Below, piece after piece: positions 8,838-16,841 of a stretch of 64,000 nucleotides of DNA. The position numbers and the translations under genes are program-made. Source of the DNA: Streptomyces noursei ATCC 11455 (GTDB taxonomy: Bacteria > Actinomycetota > Actinomycetes > Streptomycetales > Streptomycetaceae); assembly GCF_001704275.1 (NCBI RefSeq), contig NZ_CP011533.1:5146001-5210000 (forward strand), read 5' to 3'. The notes beneath the pieces were generated by a model, which saw only the letters and a list, made by a program, of their open reading frames with translations, ran no database searches and had not been told where the DNA came from. Every line of letters starts with the position of its first letter. The first letter of the stretch is position 1.

Positions 8838-9740
8838 ATGAGTGCATCCGCCGCCGCGGTACCGCAGCCGGGCAGGACTCGGGCCTTCCTGCGACTCGTC
8901 GTCATCGAGCACTCGGTCTTCGCGCTGCCCTTCGCCTACATCGCGGCCTTCACCGCGATGCACCAGCTGGACCGGAACGTCCACTGGATCCGGCTGCTGC
9001 TCGTCACCGTCGCCATGGTCGGCCTGCGCACCTTCGCGATGGCCGTCAACCGCATCATCGACCGGGAGATCGACGCCCGTAACCCGCGCACGGCCGGGCG
9101 CGAGCTGGTCACCGGCGCGGTGTCGGTCCGGTCCGCCTGGACTGGCGCGCTGGTCGCGGTGGTGGTCTTCCTGGGCGCGGCTGCGCTGCTCAACCCGCTG
9201 TGTCTGGCGCTGGCGCCGGTCGCCGTCGTCCCGATGGTGGTCTACCCCTACGGCAAGCGCTTCACCAACTTCCCGCACGCGATCCTGGGCCTGGCCCAGG
9301 CGATGGCCCCGGTCGGCGCCTGGATCGCGGTCACCGGCGCCTGGTCCTGGGAGTCGGTGATCCTCGGCCTGGCGGTCGGCATCTGGATCGGCGGCTTCGA
9401 CCTGATCTACGCCTGCCAGGACGTCGAGGCGGACCGGACGAACGGCGTGCTGTCCGTGCCGGCCCGCTTCGGTGTGCCGGGTGCGCTCTGGGGCGCCCGC
9501 TGGTGCCACGTCGTCACCACCGCGCTGCTGGCGTGGTACGGCGTCGCCATCGGCGCCGGCCTCTTCTTCTGGGTCGGGCTGGTGATCGTGGCGGTGGCCT
9601 TCTGCTACGAGCACGCGATCGTGCGCCCGCACGACACCTCGCGGCTCAACCGGGCGTTCTTCCAGGTCAACAGCTTCATCGGGATCGCGCTGTTCGTCTG
9701 CGCGCTGCTGGACCTGTTCGTCCGCGGCCTGACGCCCTGA
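8838..9740 (+). CDS. mqnP: Menaquinone biosynthesis prenyltransferase MqnP (UbiA family)
   Basis: This integral membrane UbiA-type prenyltransferase has 300 residues and about eight to nine helices. Both Asp-rich motifs are present: NRIIDREIDARN near residues 73-84, and DVEADRTNG near 195-203; these bind the prenyl diphosphate through magnesium. It attaches the polyprenyl chain to the naphthoate ring in the futalosine route. It lies 73 bases downstream of the UbiD-like decarboxylase on the same strand, consistent with an operon. The prenyl donor may come from the long-chain synthase encoded at 56495. Confidence 0.92.
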   Translation: MSASAAAVPQPGRTRAFLRLVVIEHSVFALPFAYIAAFTAMHQLDRNVHWIRLLLVTVAMVGLRTFAMAVNRIIDREIDARNPRTAGRELVTGAVSVRSAWTGALVAVVVFLGAAALLNPLCLALAPVAVVPMVVYPYGKRFTNFPHAILGLAQAMAPVGAWIAVTGAWSWESVILGLAVGIWIGGFDLIYACQDVEADRTNGVLSVPARFGVPGALWGARWCHVVTTALLAWYGVAIGAGLFFWVGLVIVAVAFCYEHAIVRPHDTSRLNRAFFQVNSFIGIALFVCALLDLFVRGLTP

Positions 9741-9783
9741 CGCCCTGGTGCGCTGACATCGCGGCGGTGCGTCGCCCGGCCGG

Positions 9784-10365
9784 TCAGACCTTGCTCATCG
9801 GCCAGGCGATCAGCCGCGGGTAGTGCCACAGTTCGCCCTTGGTCGCCTTGACCGTGCCGATGATGGCGCAGACCATCCCGGATACGGCGTAGGCCACCAT
9901 CATCACCATGATCGTCAGCAGCGGCACGGCCAGCCCCGGCGGGGGATCGCTCCGCCCGCTGTCGTCGGCCGCCGCGAAGATGACCGCGCTGCCGAGGTAG
10001 AGCACCAGGCCGAGCGCCGCGACGATGGCCTGGGTGAGGCCGAAGTTCAGCGCCTGGGTGGCGTGGTGGCGGACGTACGGGTCGTGCTTGTGGCGGGCGT
10101 TGCCCCGCAGGGAGAGCGGGCCTATCCAGCCCAGGAAGCCGCCCAGCCCGCAGAGCATCGAGCCGGCGGTGATGGTCAGCAGGGCGCCGAGGTGGGCCCA
10201 CATCGCCGGGCTCGTCGAGGGCGAGGGCGGCGGCTGGACGCCGTAGCCGGGGCCGGTGGGGTAGCCGTATCCGGGCGCGCCCGGATAGCCGTAGCCGCCG
10301 GGCGGGGGAGTGGGCTGCTGCCAGCCCGCGGGCGGGCCGTATCCCGGCTGGTGGTGGTCGGACAT
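9784..10365 (-). CDS. DUF4870 membrane protein with Gly/Pro/Tyr-rich N-terminus
   Basis: The protein has 193 residues. The first 60 are low complexity, rich in Gly, Tyr and Pro (repeats like PGYGYP), a feature of many Streptomyces membrane proteins. The rest is the DUF4870 domain: a hydrophobic segment around HLGALLTI, the signature KHDPYVRHHATQALNF, and two further helices. Function is unknown. ATG 10365 has GGGGGAG six bases upstream. It is transcribed toward mqnP (convergent) and sits downstream of the rhomboid gene on the same strand. Confidence 0.83.
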   Translation of the reverse strand: MSDHHQPGYGPPAGWQQPTPPPGGYGYPGAPGYGYPTGPGYGVQPPPSPSTSPAMWAHLGALLTITAGSMLCGLGGFLGWIGPLSLRGNARHKHDPYVRHHATQALNFGLTQAIVAALGLVLYLGSAVIFAAADDSGRSDPPPGLAVPLLTIMVMMVAYAVSGMVCAIIGTVKATKGELWHYPRLIAWPMSKV

Positions 10366-10496
10366 CGTGCACTCCCCCGCGTCGTCGTGTCGCTGTCTGG
10401 CCGCGCCGCGGCGCCGGCCGCGGACGGCGGACGCCGGGCCTCCCGACCCCCCCCGGCCCCGGCCCGGAGCGCGCTTGCGCGACCTGTCTCCCGAGA

Positions 10497-11102
10497 TTAC
10501 GGGACGGGTCCGACAACGGCGCCGGCCGACCGCACCGCCCGCCCCCGCTCGCGCAGCACGAACGCCGCCAGCACCCCGCCGACCAGCCCGAACAGATGGC
10601 CCTGCCAGCTGATCCCGCTGGTGGTGGGCAGCGCGCCCCACAGGATCGAGCCGTAGATCAGCCCGACGGTCACGCCGATCCCGATGTCCAGCAGCTTGCG
10701 CTCGATGAAGCCGCGGACCAGCAGATAGCCGAAGAGCCCGAAGACCACTCCGGAGGCGCCCGCGGTGTTGCTGTGCGGGGCGGCCGTCAGCCAGACGCCC
10801 AGTCCGCTGACGAGGATGATCAGCAGCGCCGCGCCGAGGAACCGGCGGATGCCGCTGCGCAACGCGGCGACGAAGCCGAGCACCAGCAGCGGAAGGGTGT
10901 TGGCCGCCAGATGGCCGAAGCCGAAGTGGATGAAGGCGGCGGGGATCACATCGACCAGCTCGGCCGGATCGCGGGGCTGGATGCCGAAGGCGTCGAGGGC
11001 GTTGCCGGTGACGGTGTCGAGGCCCTCCAGGACCCACAGCAGCGCCACCCAGCCCAGCATCAGCACGAGCGCGGGCCTGGCCCGTGCGGTACGCGGCGTC
11101 AT
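10497..11102 (-). CDS. Rhomboid family intramembrane serine protease
   Basis: This polytopic membrane protein has 201 residues. It shows the rhomboid signature: a His/Asn-containing segment (HFGFGHLAANT), the catalytic serine motif GASGVVFGLFG, and the catalytic histidine in WQGHLFG. These form the Ser-His dyad that cleaves substrates within the membrane. The N-terminal segment is a single helix before an extracytoplasmic loop. The substrate cannot be inferred from context. ATG 11102 is chosen over longer upstream starts because the first helix begins soon after it. Confidence 0.88.
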   Translation of the reverse strand: MTPRTARARPALVLMLGWVALLWVLEGLDTVTGNALDAFGIQPRDPAELVDVIPAAFIHFGFGHLAANTLPLLVLGFVAALRSGIRRFLGAALLIILVSGLGVWLTAAPHSNTAGASGVVFGLFGYLLVRGFIERKLLDIGIGVTVGLIYGSILWGALPTTSGISWQGHLFGLVGGVLAAFVLRERGRAVRSAGAVVGPVP

Positions 11103-11212
11103 CTCCCGCCCCCTCGTCCTCGACGTGTCCGGTCGCGTCCCCGGCGTCGTACCGGCGCACAGGTAGTAACGGTCGTGACGGCCCCGGTGGTTCCGCCGGA
11201 TAGGCTCGATCC

Positions 11213-11932
11213 GTGGAGCCGCCGCACAACGACACCAGCAAGCAGGACCCCGGCCGCCGACCGTGGGTCGTGGGGATCTCCGGCGCGTCCGGGACGCCGT
11301 ACGCCGCATCCGTGGTGCGCGGGTTGCTCGCGGCCGGGGAGGCGGTGGATCTCATCGTCAGTCGGGCCTCGCGGCTGACCCTGCTGGACGAGACCGGTAT
11401 CGCCTTCCGGGACGCGCACTGGCGCGAGGACCTGCGGGAGTGGCTGGCGCGCGGCGCGGACGGCAAGCCGGGCACCTTCCCGGTGACCGAGCGGGCGCTG
11501 GACGCGGTCCGGTACTGGCCGGCCGGGGATCTGGCGGCGGGCCCGTCGTCGGGTTCGTATCCGGTGCAGGGGATGTTGATCGTCCCGGCGAGCACGGCGT
11601 GTGTGGCCGGGGTGGCGCTGGGGCTGTCGAAGGACCTGCTCCAGCGGGTGGCGAGCGTGACGCTCAAGGAGCGGCGGCCGCTGGTCGTCGCGGTGCGGGA
11701 GACCCCGCTGAACGGGCCGACGCTGAAGCATCTGGTGGCGCTGGACGAGGCGGGCGCCGTGGTGCTGCCCGCCTCTCCGGCGTTCTACGCGGGTGCGACG
11801 CACATCCAGGATCTGGTGGACTTCGTCGCGGGCCGGGTGCTCGATGCGGCTCAGGTGCCGCACGGGCTGTACCGGCGGTGGGAAGGGGAGCTGGGGGGCG
11901 GCTCCAAGGGGGAGGCCCCGAAGGCTCGTTAG
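11213..11932 (+). CDS. UbiX-like flavin prenyltransferase (menaquinone pathway)
   Basis: UbiX enzymes make prenylated FMN, the cofactor of UbiD decarboxylases. The 239-residue protein has the diagnostic N-terminus GISGASGTPYAASVVRGLL, then TLKERRPLVVAVRETPL near residues 150-166 and a C-terminal HIQDLVDFVAGRVLD. In context it serves the UbiD-like decarboxylase at 7310, so it corresponds to the MqnM-like member of the futalosine route. The GTG start lacks a strong ribosome site. Its TAG stop overlaps by four bases, tail to tail, the stop of the small basic ORF on the other strand. Confidence 0.9.
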   Translation: MEPPHNDTSKQDPGRRPWVVGISGASGTPYAASVVRGLLAAGEAVDLIVSRASRLTLLDETGIAFRDAHWREDLREWLARGADGKPGTFPVTERALDAVRYWPAGDLAAGPSSGSYPVQGMLIVPASTACVAGVALGLSKDLLQRVASVTLKERRPLVVAVRETPLNGPTLKHLVALDEAGAVVLPASPAFYAGATHIQDLVDFVAGRVLDAAQVPHGLYRRWEGELGGGSKGEAPKAR

Positions 11933-12063
11933 TGCTTCTTGGCGGTGGCGCGGCCCAGGCGGCGCCGTGCCCGCGGGGTGGCGGCCTGCTGGGCGGCACG
12001 TGAACGATTGGCCTGGTCCTGCAGCTCACGCATGCGGGCGTAGGCCATCTCGATCGAGTACAC
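11929..12063 (-). CDS. 44-residue basic protein, conserved hypothetical type
   Basis: This small frame encodes 44 residues beginning VYSIEMAYARMREL and ending in an Arg/Lys-rich helix (ARRRLGRATAKKH). A clear AGGAG site lies about 7 bases before the GTG start at 12063, and codon third positions are GC-rich. It is strongly basic and probably helical; function unknown. It shares a 125-bp divergent promoter region with the Lrp/AsnC gene, and it overlaps the ubiX-like stop by four bases tail to tail. It is easily missed because of its length. Confidence 0.72.
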   Translation of the reverse strand: MYSIEMAYARMRELQDQANRSRAAQQAATPRARRRLGRATAKKH

Positions 12064-12139
12064 GGTGACAACTCCTGTTGAAAGATCGTCCTTGATCGTT
12101 CTAAATGAATCACAGGACTAGGGCCCTGTATGCCTTAGA

Positions 12140-12153
12140 TTCTACATGCAGAA
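12140..12153. promoter_or_regulatory. Imperfect palindrome, candidate Lrp-type operator
   Basis: TTCTACATGCAGAA is a 14-bp palindrome with one mismatched pair, 36 bases upstream of the Lrp/AsnC start. Lrp-family regulators often autoregulate from such sites. Functional assignment is inference. Confidence 0.3.
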
Positions 12154-12188
12154 CGCAGAAACGCGGAAAGATTGGAAGGCTTGAGGGC

Positions 12189-12647
12189 ATGGACGCGGTG
12201 GATAGGCAGCTCATTCAGGCACTTCGTGAGAACGGCAGGGCCTCCTACGCGGAGCTCGGCCGGCTCGTCGGCCTCTCCGGCCCCAGCGTCACGGACCGGA
12301 TCAACCGCCTCGAAGCGGCCGGAGTGATCACCGGTTACCGCGCGACGGTCAACGCCGCCTCGCTCGGACTCGGCGTCACCGCCCTGGTCGGCATCTCCCT
12401 GTCGGACGCGGCCGACCACGAGGACGTCGCCCGCCGTCTGAAGGACCTCGAAGAGATCGAGGACTGCTGGTTCATCGCCGGCGACGACTCGTACATGCTC
12501 AAGGTGCGGGTCGGTGACGTGGACGGACTGGAGCGCACCATCCGGCGGCTGTCCGGCACCAAGGGCGTCTCCCGTACGCGGACCACGATCGTGCTCTCCA
12601 CCAAGTGGGAGAACCGCGTCGGCGAGCTTCCGGACGAGGTCGACTGA
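12189..12647 (+). CDS. Lrp/AsnC family transcriptional regulator
   Basis: This 152-residue protein has an N-terminal winged helix (LDRQLIQAL-like start, then SYAELGRLVGLSGPSVTDRINRLEAAGVITGY, residues about 18-50) and a C-terminal RAM/AsnC ligand-binding domain with the GDDSYMLKVRV strand near 97-108. Such proteins form octamers and respond to amino acids. The ATG at 12189 gives the typical length. It lies 167 bases upstream of mqnE, which makes a link to menaquinone synthesis conceivable but unproven; the parS site sits between them. Confidence 0.9.
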   Translation: MDAVDRQLIQALRENGRASYAELGRLVGLSGPSVTDRINRLEAAGVITGYRATVNAASLGLGVTALVGISLSDAADHEDVARRLKDLEEIEDCWFIAGDDSYMLKVRVGDVDGLERTIRRLSGTKGVSRTRTTIVLSTKWENRVGELPDEVD

Positions 12648-12763
12648 GCCCGGTGGACACCGACGGCGGACGGCGGCCCGGGCCCACTCCCAAGGGGCCG
12701 CCGTCCGCCGTGAAACCGGGGGAGTAGGCTCGGCGAAGCCCGTTTTTCGCACGAAACGGCCAG

Positions 12764-12779
12764 CGTTTCACGTGAAACG
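12764..12779. other. parS: parS centromere site (ParB binding)
   Basis: The 14-bp palindrome GTTTCACGTGAAAC (12765-12778), extended to 16 bp by flanking C and G, is identical to the core parS element recognised by ParB in Streptomyces and many other bacteria. It lies in the intergenic region 36 bases before the mqnE start. An imperfect TTTCG/CGAAA inverted repeat sits just upstream at 12745-12756. Confidence 0.85.
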
Positions 12780-12814
12780 GCCGGTGACAGACAGAGATGG
12801 TGGGAGGCGACCCG

Positions 12815-13990
12815 ATGGCTGCGTCGATGGATGCCGGCCTCAAGCGCGAGCTGGAGGCCAAGGTCCACGCCGGCGAACGGCTGACCCGCGAGGACGGAAT
12901 CGCCCTCTACGAGTCCGACGACCTGGCATGGCTGGGTGGCCTGGCCCACGAGGTGCGGACCCGCAAGAACGGCGACGCGGTCCACTTCAACGTCAACCGC
13001 CACCTCAACATGACGAACGTGTGCACCGCGTCCTGCGCGTACTGCTCGTTCCAGCGCAAGCCGGGCGAGAAGGACGCGTACACGATGCGCATCGAGGAGG
13101 CCGTCCGCCTCGCCAAGGCGATGGAGAACGACAACCTCACCGAGCTGCACATCGTCAACGGCCTGCACCCGACCCTGCCGTGGCGCTACTACCCGCGCTC
13201 GCTGCGGGAGTTGAAGAAGGCGCTGCCGAGCGTCTCGCTCAAGGCGTTCACCGCCACCGAGATCCACCACTTCGAGACCATCTCCGGCCTGTCCGCCTCC
13301 GAGATCCTCGACGAGCTGATCGACGCCGGCCTGGAGTCGCTGACCGGCGGCGGCGCCGAGATCTTCGACTGGGAGGTCCGGCAGCACATCGTCGACCACC
13401 GGACCCACTGGGAAGACTGGTCGCGGATCCACCGCCTCGCCCACGAAAAGGGCCTGAAGACCCCCTGCACCATGCTCTACGGGCACATCGAGGAGCCCCG
13501 CCACCGCGTCGACCACGTCCTGCGGCTCCGCGAGCTCCAGGACGAGACCGGCGGCTTCCAGGTCTTCATCCCGCTGCGGTACCAGCACGACTTCGTGGAC
13601 ATGCAGGACGGCAAGGTCCGCAACAAGCTCCAGGCGCGGACCACGATGGCCAGCGGCGCCGAGGCCCTGAAGACCTTCGCCGTCTCCCGGCTCCTCTTCG
13701 ACAACATCCCGCACGTCAAGGTCTTCTGGGTGATGCACGGCGTGCAGACCGCCCAGCTCGCCCTCCAGCACGGCGCGGACGACATGGACGGCTCGGTCGT
13801 CGAGTACAAGATCACGCACGACGCCGACAACTACGGCACGCCGAACAAGCTCACCCGCGACGACCTGCTGGAGCTGATCCGCGACGCCGGCTTCCGCCCC
13901 GTCGAGCGCAACACCCGCTACGAGACCATCCGCGAGTACCCCGGCCCGGACCCGGAGCGCCGCGAGGCCCCGCAGCCGATGCGGATCTGA
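12815..13990 (+). CDS. mqnE: Aminofutalosine synthase MqnE (radical SAM)
   Basis: MqnE joins 3-[(1-carboxyvinyl)oxy]benzoate to S-adenosylmethionine to make 6-amino-6-deoxyfutalosine, the second step of the futalosine menaquinone pathway. The 391-residue protein carries the radical SAM motif CTASCAYC (Cys70, Cys74, Cys77), preceded by HLNMTNV. The ELHIVNGLHPTLPWRYYP segment near 110-127 is typical of MqnE rather than MqnC. ATG 12815 is chosen because GGGAGG lies seven bases upstream; ATG 12797 precedes that ribosome site. A parS palindrome overlaps the likely promoter. Confidence 0.94.
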   Translation: MAASMDAGLKRELEAKVHAGERLTREDGIALYESDDLAWLGGLAHEVRTRKNGDAVHFNVNRHLNMTNVCTASCAYCSFQRKPGEKDAYTMRIEEAVRLAKAMENDNLTELHIVNGLHPTLPWRYYPRSLRELKKALPSVSLKAFTATEIHHFETISGLSASEILDELIDAGLESLTGGGAEIFDWEVRQHIVDHRTHWEDWSRIHRLAHEKGLKTPCTMLYGHIEEPRHRVDHVLRLRELQDETGGFQVFIPLRYQHDFVDMQDGKVRNKLQARTTMASGAEALKTFAVSRLLFDNIPHVKVFWVMHGVQTAQLALQHGADDMDGSVVEYKITHDADNYGTPNKLTRDDLLELIRDAGFRPVERNTRYETIREYPGPDPERREAPQPMRI

Positions 13991-14032
13991 CGACGACCTC
14001 GCCCCTTCCGGGGCCCCGGTAGGGTCCGCTCC

Positions 14033-14557
14033 ATGAGCGTGCGCTTCGAGCTGGACCCTGCCGTCACCCCGGAAGTCCGGGACGGGATCTGCGCGTTGTG
14101 GGCGGACGTCTCCAACGCGGGCGGTGCGGTCGGCTTCGTCCCGCCGGTGACCTCCGCGGACATCCGCGCCGACCTCCTCCGCCACCTCGCGGCGCTCGCC
14201 GAGGGCCGCGAGCGGCTGCTCGTCGGCCGGGACGCCGACGGCCGGATCGTGGCCAACGCGTTCCTCACCCTCAACCAGCACCGCATGTCCACCCACTGGC
14301 TGTGGGTCTACACGGTGATGGTCCACCCCTCGCTCCAGGGCCGCGGCGTCGGCCGCGCCCTGATGGCCGCGGTCTCCGGCGCCGCCCGCGGCATCGACGG
14401 CATCATCGGCCTCCGCCTCACCTGCCGCGGCGGCACCGGCCTGCGCCGCTTCTACGAAACCTGCGGCTACCGCGAGATCGGCCGCGCCCCCCGCGCGATC
14501 AAGCTCGCCGACGACGACTTCCGCGACGACGTCACGATGTGGCTGGACCTGGTCTGA
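14033..14557 (+). CDS. GNAT family N-acetyltransferase
   Basis: A single GNAT domain fills this 174-residue protein. The acetyl-CoA binding motif is VHPSLQGRGVGRALM (about residues 97-111), preceded by the WLWVYTVMV strand and followed by GIIGLRLTCRGGTGLRRFYETCGYREIG. The substrate cannot be told from sequence; a small-molecule amine or a protein N-terminus are both possible. It follows mqnE by 42 bases on the same strand and may be cotranscribed. Confidence 0.88.
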   Translation: MSVRFELDPAVTPEVRDGICALWADVSNAGGAVGFVPPVTSADIRADLLRHLAALAEGRERLLVGRDADGRIVANAFLTLNQHRMSTHWLWVYTVMVHPSLQGRGVGRALMAAVSGAARGIDGIIGLRLTCRGGTGLRRFYETCGYREIGRAPRAIKLADDDFRDDVTMWLDLV

Positions 14558-14653
14558 AGCACCCTCGTGCCGGGGGCCCGGAAGATCGCCCAGGTTCCTG
14601 TGCTTGACTGGACGGAGACCCTTTCGGTTGCCGTTGAGAAGAAGGTCCCGACC

Positions 14654-14941
14654 GTGAGTAGCCCCAAGTTCGCCACGCTCCGCTACACCGCCCTTCGCAT
14701 CGGCCTGTTCGCCGCCTGCTTCGCCGTGGTGTGGGTGCTGGCGTACTTCCGGATCATCCCCCTCGGCGTCGGCAGCTCCAACGCCATCTGGATGCTCCTC
14801 CTCGCCATCGTGATCTCCGCGCCGCTCAGCTTCGTGCTGCTGCGCAAGCAGCGGGACGCGATGTCCGAGCAGATCGTGGCCAAGGTGGACCGCCAGAGGG
14901 AGCGTCTCGCGGCCAACCAGAGCATGGAGGACGGGCTGTAG
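14654..14941 (+). CDS. DUF4229 small membrane protein
   Basis: This 95-residue protein has two transmembrane helices (about 16-33 and 42-60) separated by a short loop, then a basic cytoplasmic tail rich in Lys, Arg and Gln. This fits the actinobacterial DUF4229 family of unknown function. The GTG at 14654 begins VSSPKFATLRY and is preferred; an upstream in-frame start at 14567 would add about 29 residues that look unlike the family. A U-tract hairpin follows downstream. Confidence 0.75.
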   Translation: MSSPKFATLRYTALRIGLFAACFAVVWVLAYFRIIPLGVGSSNAIWMLLLAIVISAPLSFVLLRKQRDAMSEQIVAKVDRQRERLAANQSMEDGL

Positions 14942-15011
14942 GGTCCGCCCCTCGCCCCTCCGGACTGTAAGACGCGTCACGTCGGCGCGCCGTCCGGCCC
15001 CCTTTTCGTCC

Positions 15012-15058
15012 GGCGCCCGGCCGGTGGAGTCCCAACTCCCCGGACCGGGCGCCCTTTT
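15012..15058 (+). terminator. Rho-independent terminator
   Basis: A 9-bp GC stem (15012-15020 with 15045-15053) with further internal pairing is followed by CTTTT. It lies about 70 bases downstream of the DUF4229 gene and insulates it from the leader peptide unit. Confidence 0.7.
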
Positions 15059-15118
15059 GCGTATTCCGGCCGTTTTCACGACGGCTCGCCGGCCGTCACA
15101 CCGACCCAAAGATTTTCT

Positions 15119-15147
15119 TTGGGTTCCTCAAAGTTCAAGTGTTAACG
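15119..15147 (+). promoter_or_regulatory. Possible promoter for a leaderless leader-peptide mRNA
   Basis: TTGGGT at 15119-15124 and TTAACG at 15142-15147 are spaced 17 bp. Transcription would begin at or next to ATG 15156, agreeing with the absence of any ribosome site before the leader peptide. The assignment is by eye only. Confidence 0.35.
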
Positions 15148-15155
15148 TGCATGTC

Positions 15156-15260
15156 ATGAAGACCGCAGCTGCGCCCTCGACCCCCATGAGCGTCCCGCTC
15201 GTGGTGCGCCTGCACGTCGATCTTTGCCGCTGTATGTCCGCGGCCTGTTGCCGCCGCTGA
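15156..15260 (+). CDS. Cysteine-rich regulatory leader peptide
   Basis: This short frame (34 residues from ATG 15156, or 24 from ATG 15186) ends in RLHVDLCRCMSAACCRR. That matches the actinobacterial leader-peptide pattern R-x-H-V-D-L-x-R-x-x-S-A-x-C. Four Cys codons lie in the last eleven codons, two of them adjacent just before the final arginines. Such peptides lie upstream of sulfur or cysteine genes, and in mycobacteria Cys-rich uORFs of this kind are known to sense cysteine supply through translation. The downstream symporter begins about 110 bases later. I infer attenuation of that gene when cysteinyl-tRNA is plentiful. No Shine-Dalgarno is visible, so leaderless translation is likely. 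Confidence 0.7.
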   Translation: MKTAAAPSTPMSVPLVVRLHVDLCRCMSAACCRR

Positions 15261-15370
15261 CACGTCCCCAGCGGCCGGAGATCCTGCCTGTACGTACGGA
15301 CCTCCTGGCGCCACTTCACGCCGTCCCGACGCCCCGCGTCCCACGTCTTCCCGTTCCCGGAGTGTGTCCG

Positions 15371-16738
15371 TTGTCCACGTCTGCCCAGACCCCCGCGCCC
15401 GCCGCGGCGCCCCAGACCCCGAAGACCTCCCGAATACCCAAGATCCCGTTCTGGGTGCAGATCCTGGCCGGCCTCGCCCTCGGCGTGCTGCTCGGCTGGG
15501 TCGCCAAGAGCGGTGACATCGGCTGGCTCGGCTCCACGCTGGAGCACATCGGCGACCTCTTCGTCCAGCTGCTGAAGCTGGCCGTCGCCCCCCTGGTCTT
15601 CTTCGCGATCCTGGTCTCGATCACCAACCTGCGGCAGGTCAACAACGCCGCCCGGCTGGCCACCCGCACGCTGCTGTGGTTCATGGTCACCTCGCTGATC
15701 GCGGTGGCGATCGGCCTGGCCATCGGCCTGCTGACGCACCCCGGCGCGGGCACCGGCCTGACCCCCAAGGACGGCAAGCTCCCCCAGCACACCGGCTCCT
15801 GGATCGACTTCCTCACCGGCATCGTCCCCACCGACGTCATCACGCCGTTCACCCAGCTCAACGTCCTGCAGATCGTCTTCATCGCGGCCGTGGCCGGCAT
15901 CGCCGCGCTGCAGCTCGGCGAGAAGGCCGAACCGGTCCTCAAGCTCAGCCGCGCCGCCCTGGAACTGCTCCAGAAGGCCCTGTGGTGGGTCATCCGGCTC
16001 GCCCCGATCGGCACCGTCGGCCTCATCGGCCACGCCATCGCCACCTACGGCTGGAACCTCATCGGCAAGTACGCGACCTTCACCGTCGACATCTACGTCG
16101 GTTGCGCGCTGGTCCTGTTCGGGGTCTACCCGCTGCTGCTCTCCACGGTCGCCAAGGTCAACCCGCTGCAGTTCTTCCGCGGCGCCTGGCCCGCCATCCA
16201 GCTGGCCTTCGTCTCCCGCTCCTCGGTCGGCACCATGCCGGTCACCCAGAAGGTCACCGAGCGCCTCGGCGTGCCCAAGGAGTACGCCTCCTTCGCGGTG
16301 CCGTTCGGCTCGACGACCAAGATGGACGGCTGCGCCTCGATCTACCCGGCGATCGCCGCGATCTTCATCGCCCAGATCTTCGACGTCCACCTCAGCATCG
16401 CCGACTACGTCCTGATCGCCTTCGTCTCGGTCATCGGCTCCGCCGCCACCGCCGGCCTCACCGGCGCCACGGTCATGCTGACCCTGACCCTCTCGACGCT
16501 GGGCCTGCCCCTGGAGGGCGTCGGCCTGCTGATGGCCATCGACCCGATCCTGGACATGATGCGGACCGCCACCAACGTCGCCGGCCAGTCGGTCATCCCG
16601 ATCCTGGTCTCCGCCCGCGAGAAGATCCTGGACCGCGACGCCTACGCCGGCGCCACCAGCATCCGCATCGGCGAGACGCAGAAGGCGGCCGACGTCGAGC
16701 CGGCCGCCGACCGGGAGCCGGCCCCGGCAGCCGCCTGA
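15371..16738 (+). CDS. DAACS-family symporter, candidate cystine/dicarboxylate transporter
   Basis: This 455-residue protein belongs to the dicarboxylate/amino acid:cation symporter family, with about eight helices and two re-entrant hairpins. The first hairpin contains SRSSVGTMPVT. The helix 7 motif, usually NMDGT, appears as TKMDGC. The family includes transporters for glutamate, C4-dicarboxylates and cystine (TcyP). The Cys-rich leader peptide upstream makes a sulfur amino acid the favoured substrate, but this is inference. The TTG at 15371 is chosen because GGAG lies eight bases upstream; GTG 15362 is also in frame. Confidence 0.85.
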   Translation: MSTSAQTPAPAAAPQTPKTSRIPKIPFWVQILAGLALGVLLGWVAKSGDIGWLGSTLEHIGDLFVQLLKLAVAPLVFFAILVSITNLRQVNNAARLATRTLLWFMVTSLIAVAIGLAIGLLTHPGAGTGLTPKDGKLPQHTGSWIDFLTGIVPTDVITPFTQLNVLQIVFIAAVAGIAALQLGEKAEPVLKLSRAALELLQKALWWVIRLAPIGTVGLIGHAIATYGWNLIGKYATFTVDIYVGCALVLFGVYPLLLSTVAKVNPLQFFRGAWPAIQLAFVSRSSVGTMPVTQKVTERLGVPKEYASFAVPFGSTTKMDGCASIYPAIAAIFIAQIFDVHLSIADYVLIAFVSVIGSAATAGLTGATVMLTLTLSTLGLPLEGVGLLMAIDPILDMMRTATNVAGQSVIPILVSAREKILDRDAYAGATSIRIGETQKAADVEPAADREPAPAAA

Positions 16739-16774
16739 CACCGCCCACCGGGGCCCCGCCCCTGGTGCGCCGCA

Positions 16775-16809
16775 GCGCCCCCGCAGCCCGTACGAGGCTG
16801 CGGGGGCGC
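16775..16809 (+). terminator. Hairpin terminator after the symporter gene
   Basis: A perfect 14-bp stem (16775-16788 with 16796-16809) around a 7-base loop lies 36 bases after the symporter stop and just before the convergent hydrolase gene. There is no U tract. Confidence 0.72.
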
Positions 16810-16841
16810 GCTAGCGTCCGGGGCAGGGCCGGCGCGGCGGC

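Noticed and set aside
12745..12756. Second parS site
   Set aside because: TTTCG/CGAAA arms are only five bases and the core CACGTG is absent; at best a degenerate half site.
12335..15109. Minus-strand open frame of 924 codons
   Set aside because: It runs opposite lrp, mqnE, GNAT and DUF4229 genes; composition is that of an antisense shadow.
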